IMG/VR virus record: IMGVR_UViG_3300031857_000664
Location: 1-35,070 of that record
Direction: 5' to 3' (one strand)
From: a virus
DNA: 35,070 nt
Shown here: one piece after another, positions 14,947 to 21,030 of the stretch
How positions within the stretch are numbered: the stretch's first letter is position 1
How the letters are laid out: every line of letters starts with the position of its first letter
Notes under the pieces: model-generated
Seen by the model: only the letters and a program-made list of their open reading frames with translations
What the model was told of the DNA's origin: nothing
Databases searched by the model: none
Translations under genes and position numbers: made by a program

Positions 14947-15029
14947 GTAACAACTGGCGAACACCTCAGCCAGGATCAGGGCGGACACTTCGCAAGTCGT
15001 AACAACTGGCGAACCTCAGTCCAGGCTCA
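14947..15029. repeat. Imperfect direct repeat pair, ~31 bp each
   Basis: GTAACAACTGGCGAA, then CCTCAG, then CCAGG and TCA occurs at 14947-14978 and again at 14999-15029 (52 bp apart). Each copy can form a CTGG/CCAG hairpin with a loop that contains CGAA(CA)CCTCAG. The second copy includes the stop of the gene ending at 15016. Confidence 0.6.
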
Positions 15030-15267
15030 CCCGCCATTCCCCACGCGCCAGCCGCTCTGCCGCCCGCTTCCGCTCGATCTCGGCCCGCTCAGCCGGTGTC
15101 GGCAGCACCGGCCCCGGTCCAGGCGCCGCCACCTCGCAGGCAGCCTCCTGCACCCGCAGCAGCGCTTCCGTCAGCTTGGCCCGGTCGAAGCGCAGGGCCA
15201 GCAGCTCCCCGGCCAGGCGCTGCAGGTCGGCGGGGTGGGCGAGGAGGGAGGGAGGGACGGTGATCAT
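15016..15267 (-). CDS. Small helical hypothetical protein
   Basis: The 83-residue protein starts with an ATG that overlaps the dCTP deaminase stop by 1 base (TGATG). It is mainly helical (LQRLAGELLALRFDRAKLTE, then AEIERKRAAERLARGEWRV). Coupling to dcd may mean a related nucleotide or replication role, but the sequence itself is not informative. Confidence 0.6.
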   Translation of the reverse strand: MITVPPSLLAHPADLQRLAGELLALRFDRAKLTEALLRVQEAACEVAAPGPGPVLPTPAERAEIERKRAAERLARGEWRVSLD

Positions 15268-15788
15268 CAGCCCCGGCTCCCGGCCACTGTCAGGCAGCCG
15301 TTGTACCTGCCAGTCAGCGAGTAGTCCCGCAGTGGCACGTCGTCCATCCGGTGGCAGATCAGCTGCCCGATCTTCATGCTGGGCCACAGGGCCACGGGGT
15401 GCAGCTGGCGGCTGTTGTGGAGCTCCAGCGTCAGGACGCTGCCGTTGAAGCCCGGATCCGCGAACCCGGCCATCAGATGCTCTATCCCCTCGCGGGCGCG
15501 GCTGGACTTCAGCGCGAACTGGATCGCCACGTCTGAGGGGACGTTGAAGGTCTCCAGCGTCTCCCCCAGCACGAACTGAGAGGGCTGCAGCCAGTACGGC
15601 GCCTCCTGGCTGTGGGGCGCCAGGTCATAGGGCACCAGCTCCCGCGAGGTGGCCGACTCGATCAGCAGCCGGGGGCCCAGGCGCACGTCGATGCTGGCCG
15701 GGTTCAGCAGGGCCTCATCGAACGGCGCGAGCATCGGCCTCTCGCCGCTGCAGAGGGCGCGGATCTGGAAGTCGCAGAGGATGCCCAT
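15267..15788 (-). CDS. dcd: dCTP deaminase (possibly dCTP deaminase/dUTPase)
   Basis: The protein has 173 residues, near the family length. It deaminates dCTP to dUTP for thymidylate supply. Conserved motifs are present: LKSSRAREG (residues 93-101), DPGFNG (111-116), TLELHN with the presumed catalytic Glu122, and MKIGQL (138-143). A trimeric dUTPase-like jelly roll is expected. Whether it also hydrolyses dUTP cannot be decided by eye. A GGAAGC-type promoter (15810-15835) lies just upstream and the following gene overlaps, so it heads a small transcription unit inside the larger leftward cluster. Confidence 0.9.
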   Translation of the reverse strand: MGILCDFQIRALCSGERPMLAPFDEALLNPASIDVRLGPRLLIESATSRELVPYDLAPHSQEAPYWLQPSQFVLGETLETFNVPSDVAIQFALKSSRAREGIEHLMAGFADPGFNGSVLTLELHNSRQLHPVALWPSMKIGQLICHRMDDVPLRDYSLTGRYNGCLTVAGSRG

Positions 15789-15809
15789 GGTGACGGGTGG
15801 CGCGTGGGG

Positions 15810-15835
15810 ATCCTAGGCCCCGCTTCCGATTCCAA
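15810..15835 (-). promoter_or_regulatory. GGAAGC-type promoter for dcd
   Basis: On the minus strand TTGGAA is followed by GGAAGC and then, 6 nt later, by TAGGAT as the -10 element. The -35 to -10 spacing of 14 nt is short, so GTTGGA is an alternative -35. Confidence 0.5.
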
Positions 15836-15847
15836 CCGGGAGCGGGC

Positions 15848-16138
15848 TCACCACTTCGCCCGATCCGCCCAGAAAGCCGCGCTCATCCGCCCCTTCGCAA
15901 TGTTCGCCGCGTGCCTGGCCTTGAAGCTGGCCCGCCGCGCCTTCTCGCTGGCCGTCTTCGGGTTCTTGCCGGCGCCCTGCACCCCCTGCTGCCCGAACCG
16001 GATCAGCTTGTAGGAGGTGCCCTCCTTGGCCATCACCACATGCGATTTCGTGGCGTGCGAGGGGGTGCGCCGCGGCTTGTTCACCCCCTCCAGCCCCAGC
16101 CGCTGCATGGTGGCTTTCACGCGCTCCGGTACGGCCAT
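15848..16138 (-). CDS. DUF6321-like conserved phage protein
   Basis: The 96-residue product contains KSHVVMAKEGTSYKLIRFGQ, QGVQGAGKNPKTASEKARR and a C-terminal FWADRAKW. I recall this pattern from small proteins of many cyanophages and other marine phages, grouped as DUF6321. The DUF number is from memory and should be checked. It is very basic. The function is unknown. It starts 20 nt downstream of a GCGGCAACCT box that lies inside the end of the preceding gene. Confidence 0.65.
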   Translation of the reverse strand: MAVPERVKATMQRLGLEGVNKPRRTPSHATKSHVVMAKEGTSYKLIRFGQQGVQGAGKNPKTASEKARRASFKARHAANIAKGRMSAAFWADRAKW

Positions 16139-16139
16139 G

Positions 16140-16433
16140 TCAGGCGGCGGTCTGTCCCAGGTTGCCGCTGGCCTGGCACCGCCGAGCCTCCAGGCAGGCC
16201 CGCTGAAACCGGCACGTCTGGCAGGCGGGTCTGGCCTCCAGTAGCTCGGCGTAGGCCAGGGTGCCCACCTGCCAGCCGGCGAGCCGCATGGCGGTGGCCC
16301 ACTCGTGCGCCAGCTGCCCATCGGCGCGGGACCAGGCCACCACGCGACCGCAGTGGGTGAAGGCGACGAGGCAGGCCCTGGGGCCCGCCAGGAGGCTGCT
16401 GCCGGTTGGCAAGCGGAGCGGATCACGCCGCAT
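16140..16433 (-). CDS. Protein with C-terminal four-cysteine cluster
   Basis: The 97-residue product has a globular part (VAFTHCGRVVAWSRADGQLA) and a C-terminal cysteine set CQTCRFQRACLEARRC (C-x2-C-x5-C-x5-C). Such sets bind zinc or an Fe-S cluster and occur at the ends of Cas4-like nucleases, but the nuclease motifs are not seen here. The start at 16433 overlaps the preceding gene by 11 bp. Its role is unknown. Confidence 0.55.
   Translation of the reverse strand: MRRDPLRLPTGSSLLAGPRACLVAFTHCGRVVAWSRADGQLAHEWATAMRLAGWQVGTLAYAELLEARPACQTCRFQRACLEARRCQASGNLGQTAA
16159..16168 (-). promoter_or_regulatory. CGGMAACCT box, 20 nt before the start at 16138
   Basis: The minus-strand sequence is GCGGCAACCT in a CCAG/CTGG hairpin. 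It lies inside the coding end of the upstream gene, which weakens a purely regulatory reading. Confidence 0.35.
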
Positions 16434-16968
16434 GGCTGCCCTCCTGCTGGTCCTGCTCCGCCCGGCCCACGGGGCTGAGCCCATCGCCGGCCTCACGCCA
16501 GGCGGGATGCCAGGGCGGCCGGTAGCCGACGGGGCCCTGGATCACCTCCGGCCACGTGATGCGCCGGCGCTCCAGGCCAGCGTTGAAGTCATGGCCGCTG
16601 TCCACCAGCCGATCGAAGGCGAGAACCATCAGCCGGGCTTTCTCGCGGCTGGCCGGGGTGCCGAGACCACCAGCAGCGTCGGGATCATCGCCGGACTGCA
16701 GGGCGGCCCACTGGTCTGGGTAGGCCGCGATCCACTCGCGGGCCAGGTTGCGGACCGGGTGGCTGGTGCCGGCCCCGGGGTAGGCCATGGCGGGCCGTTC
16801 GTGCGGCTCCCAGGGCGGCCTGCGGTTGTCGGGGCGGAATGATGCCAGGCGGTCGTTCTCCACGCCCCCAGCGGCCTCAGAGGGGCGATCCAGCTGCTCC
16901 AGGGTCCACAGACCCCGAACCACGCCCCGAGCCAGCTGCAGGCCCGCCAGCGCTTCGGTGGGGGTCAT
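16423..16968 (-). CDS. Hypothetical protein of the replication operon
   Basis: The 181-residue protein starts in an ATGA overlap with the preceding gene. It begins with a helical segment (PTEALAGLQLARGVVRGLWT). A middle part has many W, P and D residues (REWIAAYPDQWAALQSGDDP) and a further helix (ARLMVLAFDRLVDSGHDFNA). No motif was recognised. Its place two genes after the initiator suggests a helper in replication. Confidence 0.55.
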   Translation of the reverse strand: MTPTEALAGLQLARGVVRGLWTLEQLDRPSEAAGGVENDRLASFRPDNRRPPWEPHERPAMAYPGAGTSHPVRNLAREWIAAYPDQWAALQSGDDPDAAGGLGTPASREKARLMVLAFDRLVDSGHDFNAGLERRRITWPEVIQGPVGYRPPWHPAWREAGDGLSPVGRAEQDQQEGSHAA

Positions 16969-17387
16969 GCGCCCTCCGGCAGCTGGAACAGGCGGTTGAG
17001 GCCTTCGATCGCGGCGGCGTCACCGCTGGGCTGGTCGGGTTCGCCCCGCAGGTAGGGCGCTGCTGGCTGCGGGTGGAACACGTCGGGCCGGGCCATGCGC
17101 TCCGCCAGGTCCGGCTTCAGGCCCCAGGCGTAGTTCGGCTGGCCGTTCTCGCAGCGGTACAGGTACCGCAACAGTGCCAGGAACACAGGCAGTTCACGGG
17201 GCCGCTCGGGGTCGAGCACGTACTGCCCAGCGGCGTAGGTCCAGTGAGCGTTACCGAGCTCCCGCTTCGCCTGAGCTGGAACGGTCTGCCAGGCCAGCAG
17301 GGCACCGGCGGCGCCGAGCTGCTTGGCGAAGGGGAGGGTTTCCGCAATCCCCTGCAGGGTGCGGAGGAAGTGCTGTTGGTCAAGCAT
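16965..17387 (-). CDS. Replication-operon protein, possible helicase-loader partner
   Basis: The product has 140 residues and starts at 17387, overlapping the initiator gene by 8 bp. It is mainly helical (MLDQQHFLRTLQGIAETLPF, then ELPVFLALLRYLYRCENGQP). Phages with an O-like initiator often carry a loader or adapter next, and the position is right, but there is no Walker motif, so it is not a DnaC-type ATPase. A GGAAGC promoter-like sequence lies in the initiator gene at 17524-17552 on the same strand. Confidence 0.55.
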   Translation of the reverse strand: MLDQQHFLRTLQGIAETLPFAKQLGAAGALLAWQTVPAQAKRELGNAHWTYAAGQYVLDPERPRELPVFLALLRYLYRCENGQPNYAWGLKPDLAERMARPDVFHPQPAAPYLRGEPDQPSGDAAAIEGLNRLFQLPEGA

Positions 17388-18366
17388 GGGCGAGGCTCTC
17401 CCAGTCGGATGGTTGGGTGGTGGTGCTGAGGGCGCCCTGGCCGGGTGCCGCGAACTCGGGGTCTGCGACGGCCAGGAAGGCGAGGAGATCGTTGATCTCC
17501 GCGTCCTTGCGGTCCCGGGTGGAACGGTAGCCGCCTCCGCTTCCATTTCCAACCTGGAGCGCAGCGGGTCGCCCGTACTCGAGCCAGCGGTCGAAGGTGA
17601 TGCCGGCCCAGCGGCGGCCGATCTCATCGGCGGTGATGGCCTTCTGGAGCTGCGCCCGGATCGCCTCGATCCCGCCCCGGGCATCAGCCTGGATCTTGCC
17701 CAGCTCGGTCAGCTGGACGGAGAGGGCGCGCTGGGTCCGCTTGCCGCCCTTGTGGTGGTTCCACCAGGTGCAGAACAGCTCGGCCACGGGCGCCAGGTCG
17801 GCGGGGACGTCGGCGGGGCTGAGCTTGACCTTGCCGGTGGATGCCCCTGCCCCCTCGTCCGGCGCAGCCGGCGCTGTGGCGATCGGTTCGGGCTGGGGGG
17901 TAGGGGGGTCTAAGGCTTCTTGTTCAAGGCCTCTTGTTAAAGGCTTCTTGTTCGTAGCCCCTTTTGGGGGAGGGGTGGGGTCCCCCATTTGGGGGAGGGG
18001 TGTGGTCCCCCGTTTGGGGGTACCCCCATCTGGGGGAGGGGTCCCCCGTTTGGGGGAGGGGTTCTCGGTGCGGACGTGGAAGATCGAGGTAGCGCCGGGC
18101 CTGTCTTCGCGGGTGACCCAGCCCTCGGTGGTGAGCCACTTGAGGGCCTGCCGGACGTCATCGCGCTTCATCCGGCACTCCAGCGCCAGGCGATCGAGCG
18201 AGGGCCAGGCGGCGTCATCGCGGCCGGCGTAGTGCCAGAGCCAGGCGTAGACAAACAGGGTGCCCTTGCGTTCGGCGCACTGTTCCACCAGGTCGAGCGA
18301 GAGCATCACGAACGGCCGGCGGGTCAACCGATCCCCGCCCTTGGCCGCTCCGCTGTCAGTTGGCAT
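17380..18366 (-). CDS. Lambda-O-like replication initiator with winged-helix domain
   Basis: The product has 328 residues. The ATG at 18366 is supported by AGGAG 9 nt upstream. Residues about 20-90 form a winged helix-turn-helix of the type in phage initiators (LFVYAWLWHYAGRDDAAWPS, LDRLALECRMKRDDVRQALK, WLTTEGWVTRE). Residues ~95-150 are a Pro/Gly/Lys/Arg repeat encoded by the iterons. The C-terminal part includes LFCTWWNHHKGGKRTQRALS and ITFDRWLEYGRP, which could contact the helicase or loader. It heads the leftward operon, and the iterons and AT-rich repeats (17912-18061) lie within the gene. That layout is known from lambda O. It would bind its own gene to start phage replication. Confidence 0.75.
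   Translation of the reverse strand: MPTDSGAAKGGDRLTRRPFVMLSLDLVEQCAERKGTLFVYAWLWHYAGRDDAAWPSLDRLALECRMKRDDVRQALKWLTTEGWVTREDRPGATSIFHVRTENPSPKRGTPPPDGGTPKRGTTPLPQMGDPTPPPKGATNKKPLTRGLEQEALDPPTPQPEPIATAPAAPDEGAGASTGKVKLSPADVPADLAPVAELFCTWWNHHKGGKRTQRALSVQLTELGKIQADARGGIEAIRAQLQKAITADEIGRRWAGITFDRWLEYGRPAALQVGNGSGGGYRSTRDRKDAEINDLLAFLAVADPEFAAPGQGALSTTTQPSDWESLAHA
17524..17552 (-). promoter_or_regulatory. GGAAGC-type promoter candidate inside the initiator gene
   Basis: On the minus strand TTGGAA, GGAAGC and TACCGT appear with a 17-nt spacer between -35 and -10. It would serve the genes from 17387 leftward. It lies in coding sequence, so confidence is low. Confidence 0.3.
17912..18061. other. 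Putative phage replication origin (3 tandem 14-mers plus 5 palindromic iterons)
   Basis: Three tandem 14-mers, AAGGCTTCTTGTTC at 17912, AAGGCCTCTTGTTA at 17926 and AAGGCTTCTTGTTC at 17940, have 6 G+C of 14, much lower than the surroundings. They adjoin five copies of CCCCC-N4-GGGGG, of which four continue as AGGGG, at 17958, 17982, 18007, 18023 and 18043. The first copy has one C fewer. An AT-richer tandem repeat beside initiator-binding palindromes is the usual form of an origin. The G-runs could also form G-quadruplexes. Confidence 0.7.
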
Positions 18367-18439
18367 GTAAAGTGCTCCTGTGATTGGTCTGTGAATCAGG
18401 GATTCCGCCGTCCCGGCCTTGCAGGGCTTGAGGACGGCA

Positions 18440-18465
18440 GCCGGGGGAAACCCCGGCTTTTTTTT
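18440..18465 (+). terminator. Strong rho-independent terminator, rightward
   Basis: The stem is GCCGGGG/CCCCGGC with loop GAAA, followed by eight T. It faces right although the gene to its left is transcribed leftward, so it would end a short RNA that begins near the initiator start. A GCCGTCC/GGACGGC pair flanks the preceding 30 nt. Confidence 0.8.
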
Positions 18466-18497
18466 GCGTCGCTGCAGTCCGCAGCAGGCCGCACCGT

Positions 18498-18541
18498 CCA
18501 TCCTACCCGCTGCTTCCAATCGGGACCGATGCCGGTAGGAT
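18498..18541. promoter_or_regulatory. Divergent promoter region in a 9-bp inverted repeat
   Basis: CATCCTACC at ~18499 and GGTAGGATG at ~18534 are exact inverted copies. On the minus strand CGATTGGAAGC then TAGGAT (6-nt gap) forms a GGAAGC-type promoter that drives the initiator gene. On the plus strand the second TAGGAT could drive a short transcript that ends at the 18561 hairpin. Confidence 0.5.
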
Positions 18542-18560
18542 GCCGGCCAGTCCCCCACCG

Positions 18561-18590
18561 AGCCCCTGCTGCAGCTGCGCGGGGGCTTTC
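18561..18590 (+). terminator. Terminator-like hairpin
   Basis: AGCCCC and GGGGCT form the outer stem around a GCAGCTGC palindrome. TTTC follows. It lies between two rightward promoters. Confidence 0.4.
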
Positions 18591-18612
18591 TGGTGTCTGG
18601 GGGCTGCTGCCG

Positions 18613-18640
18613 TTGCGGATCGGAAGCGGTGGGGTATGCT
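18613..18640 (+). promoter_or_regulatory. GGAAGC-type promoter for the excisionase-like gene
   Basis: TTGCGG, 3 nt, GGAAGC, 7 nt and TATGCT give a 16-nt spacer. This arrangement is identical in spacing to those at 23982 and 28895. Confidence 0.6.
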
Positions 18641-18691
18641 TCCCCCGTTGCTGCCCATCGGCGGCGACACGCACCCCACCTCAACCGACCC

Positions 18692-18757
18692 ATGACCATC
18701 CCCTGCGGGTGGCGGCTGTTCGCTGCTGCCCTGGCGTCCGCCGGTGGCCAGCCGTGA
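18692..18757 (+). CDS. 21-residue leader ORF coupled to the next gene
   Basis: ATG at 18692 follows a CACC-rich leader (GCACCCCACCTCAACCGACC), opens a 21-codon frame (TIPCGWRLFAAALASAGGQP) and ends in a GTGA overlap with the next start. It may only deliver ribosomes to the excisionase-like gene, or it may be a small membrane-active peptide. Confidence 0.4.
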   Translation: MTIPCGWRLFAAALASAGGQP

Positions 18758-18978
18758 CGAAGACGCTGTTCGCCTACACCACGGCCGAGGTGTGCGCTGC
18801 CGTGGGCATGTGCGCCTCAACCCTCAAGGCCTTGCGCCGACAAGGTGTCCTGACGGCCGGCCGCCATTACCGCTACGCCGGCATCGGCCAGGTGCGACCG
18901 CGCCTGCGCTGGAACCTGCAAGCCGTCGAGGAGGCGTTGACCATGCGCAGCCGCCGGCTGAAGGTTGGGCAGGCGTGA
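18754..18978 (+). CDS. Excisionase-like helix-turn-helix protein
   Basis: The 74-residue protein starts at a GTG overlapping the leader frame. It has a MerR/excisionase-type helix-turn-helix (FAYTTAEVCAAVGMCASTLK) followed by a wing (GRHYRYAGIGQVRPRLRWNL) and a last helix (AVEEALTMRSRR). Such proteins bind DNA as Xis or as small regulators. Distance from int argues for either role. It is transcribed divergently from the replication initiator, so it may control the switch between lysogenic and lytic growth. Confidence 0.65.
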   Translation: MTKTLFAYTTAEVCAAVGMCASTLKALRRQGVLTAGRHYRYAGIGQVRPRLRWNLQAVEEALTMRSRRLKVGQA

Positions 18979-19015
18979 GCGATTCGGTTGCCAACTGGCA
19001 GGGACACCCCACCGC

Positions 19016-19133
19016 ACAGCTCCGGCTGTCCGGTGGGCTGATACCCGCCACACTGCTTCGCTTTGCTTCGCGTCGCCTCGCATTCGACGCAGCGCCTCTC
19101 GCCGCACACCACAGGGGGCCGGATTCCGGCCCC
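19016..19133 (+). repeat. Hairpin module A (non-coding leader of the 19163 gene)
   Basis: Small hairpin ACAGC/GCTGT (19016-19029), then GGTGGG-CTGATA-CCCGCC (19032-19049), then a C/T-rich variable tract with GCTTCGCTTTGCTTCGC, then CACACCACAGG leading into GGGGCCGG-ATT-CCGGCCCC (19115-19133). This is the solitary copy of the module that is repeated at 20309-20882. Confidence 0.6.
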
Positions 19134-19162
19134 ACCCAACCAAACCCACGAGGAACACACCT

Positions 19163-19792
19163 ATGGCCTTCCGCCGTTTCGAGCTGACGATCCAGGGCAC
19201 CCGCCCTCTGATCTTCGGCAACCCCTGCGAGATGGATCCCCTCGGGATCCACAAAGCCGCTACCGACTACTTCACCAGCCTCAAGAAGAACCGCAACGAA
19301 CACGCACTCCGCCGGCTCAAGTGGTTGTTCTCCGGCTACTGGGGCACCGAGGGAGAGTTCGTCTACGGTCCTGCCCTGGATGGTGACTCCAAGTTCCGCG
19401 GTTTCTCCGATCCATTTCTGCCTGCCCACAATCTGCAGCGTTGCATCCGCGACGGCGCTACCGCCTGGAAGCTCGGCAAAGACACCAAGCGGGCCATCGT
19501 CGTCGAGAACGACGCGGAGCTGATCTACGACGGGCCCCGTGATGCGGAGCTGATGTACGAAGATCCGCGCTTCGTGTCCGTCGCCCCCACCGGCCGTGGT
19601 GTCGTTGCCGTCAGGCTCCGGCTGCCCCAGTGGAGCGCGACCTACAACCTCCTCGTCAACGACGAGATCATCGATCCCACGACGCTGGCGAAGATCATCG
19701 ACCGCGCCGGTATTGCCGAAGGCCTCGGCACCTGGCGGCCCGCCAATGGCCGTTTCAGCGTCACCCGGCTCGACGAAGTGGAGGTGGCCTGA
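19163..19792 (+). CDS. Conserved phage protein, paralogue of the 28184-28831 gene
   Basis: The product has 209 residues, with AGGA 8 nt before the ATG. The N-terminus RFELTIQGTRPLIFGN parallels LELEIEGTSPLVINR of the protein encoded at 28831-28184. The C-terminal ~80 residues also align: VAPT, then R-x-R with W-x-A, then IDRAGIAEGLG and RPANGRFSV. The family is frequent in tailed phages and I do not know a proven function. It is translationally coupled to the next gene (TGATG). Long frames upstream of the ATG belong to the non-coding module. Confidence 0.7.
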   Translation: MAFRRFELTIQGTRPLIFGNPCEMDPLGIHKAATDYFTSLKKNRNEHALRRLKWLFSGYWGTEGEFVYGPALDGDSKFRGFSDPFLPAHNLQRCIRDGATAWKLGKDTKRAIVVENDAELIYDGPRDAELMYEDPRFVSVAPTGRGVVAVRLRLPQWSATYNLLVNDEIIDPTTLAKIIDRAGIAEGLGTWRPANGRFSVTRLDEVEVA

Positions 19793-20307
19793 TGTCGAGC
19801 CCCAGGATTGCATCGATCGATGCCATGTCCCTCTACAAGGGACAGACCATCCCCGCCGATCAGGCGTGGACCTACTTCATCACCCGCCGGCAAGAGACCT
19901 ACCAGGGCTGGCTGACCCAGCACGGTGACGAGGAGACCGCGAAGGCGGCCCGCCTGTCGCTTGTGTTGCAGCGGGTGATCCAGTGGCTGGAGCGCGACCG
20001 CAACCAAGCGGGGCTGCCGCCGCTGGTGATGAACACCTCCGGTGGTTGCATCAACGTGCTGACCGATGACAAGGCGAGCGCCTACCTGAACGATCAGGCC
20101 TTCTCTGGCCTGCGTCGTCACCAGCGGGCCACTGGCCGACTGGTCAACGCGGTTGACGAATCGAAGCTCACCGGTGCCGCCCGGCGGGAGCACCAGAACA
20201 GGATCAACGTTCACAGTTTCATCGCGGCCTCGGCCCAGGGCGCACAGAAGCAGCTCCGGCTGTTGAAGCGTGCCGGCAAGCAGGCGCCGAAGCTGGAGGG
20301 GAGCTGA
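19792..20307 (+). CDS. Hypothetical partner of the preceding gene
   Basis: The 171-residue protein begins at the TGATG overlap. It is mostly helical: ADQAWTYFITRRQETYQGWL, KAARLSLVLQRVIQWLERDR, and a basic C-terminal half with AARREHQNRINVHSFIAASA and KQLRLLKRAGKQAPK. The basic tail suggests nucleic-acid contact. No family was recognised. The stop overlaps a following ATG (20307) whose frame runs into the hairpin array and is not credible as protein. Confidence 0.6.
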   Translation: MSSPRIASIDAMSLYKGQTIPADQAWTYFITRRQETYQGWLTQHGDEETAKAARLSLVLQRVIQWLERDRNQAGLPPLVMNTSGGCINVLTDDKASAYLNDQAFSGLRRHQRATGRLVNAVDESKLTGAARREHQNRINVHSFIAASAQGAQKQLRLLKRAGKQAPKLEGS

Positions 20308-20308
20308 T

Positions 20309-20882
20309 GGCCTGGGCATCCGTCAGGTGTAAGCCCCAGGCCGCCGCGCCCCGCGCCCCGTCTCAATGCCCCGCGCCCCGTCTCAATGCCCTGCGACACC
20401 GCGCCGCGCGACGCCTTGCCTTGCGACGCACTCCACAGGGGGGCCCTCCGGGGGCCCGCCCACCCCAGCCCGCAGCCACCGGCTGCCTGGTGGGGTGACT
20501 CACCACGACGCCGCGCCTCGCCACGATCGCGCCGCTTCGCTGAGCCGCGCAGCGCAACGCACACCACAGGGGCCCCTCACGGGGCCCACAACCCACCCTC
20601 CGACCTATGGTCTGACGGTGGGCTGATGCCCACCACTCCGCGCCGCCGTGCTGCGCTTTGCTTCTCACCGCCACTCTGCGCCCAGCGTCCCTGCGCCGCT
20701 CGACGCAACGCACACCACGGGGGGCCTCAATCGAGGCCCCACACCCCACCGCTGAGGGCTCCTCTCCGGTGGGTTGACCCACCACCGGCGCATCGCACCG
20801 CTTTGCTCCGCATTGCTCCCCCCAGCCATGCTCCGCTGCGCATCGCCGCCCGCCGCGACTCACCGCACAGGGCCTTCCGGCC
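20309..20882 (+). repeat. Array of four three-hairpin modules with variable C-rich tracts
   Basis: The junction unit consists of H-a (CACCACRGGGGCC, loop, GGCCCC), a small hairpin H-b and H-c (GGTGGG-YTGAY-CCCACC). H-a copies lie at 20441-20457, 20570-20587, 20721-20740 and 20871-20882. H-b copies are GCAGCC/GGCTGC (20472), GACC/GGTC (20602) and GAGG/CCTC (20754). H-c copies lie at 20489-20504, 20617-20634 and 20768-20783. Variable tracts of ~55-90 nt separate the units. No gene in any frame is credible here. The region from 20883 to 21030 holds no further unit that I can see, only the leader of the next gene. Confidence 0.65.
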
Positions 20883-21030
20883 ACCACCGACCCGGCACCC
20901 CCGGGGCTTTCGTTTGGCAACCGAACCGCCCCACGCAGCACTCTGCACCGTTCTGCACCACCCCGCACCGTTCTGGGATCTTCCGGCCCCATCCGGCTAC
21001 CGTGCGGGCACCACCACCAACCACCGCCCC

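Noticed and set aside
20307-20498. ORF that starts in a TGATG overlap with the preceding gene
   Set aside because: Apart from the overlap, it runs through hairpin modules and a 20-bp duplication and encodes only Ala/Pro/Arg-rich sequence.
20309-20882. CRISPR array
   Set aside because: The repeated units are not identical, contain three covarying hairpins, and no cas gene is present.
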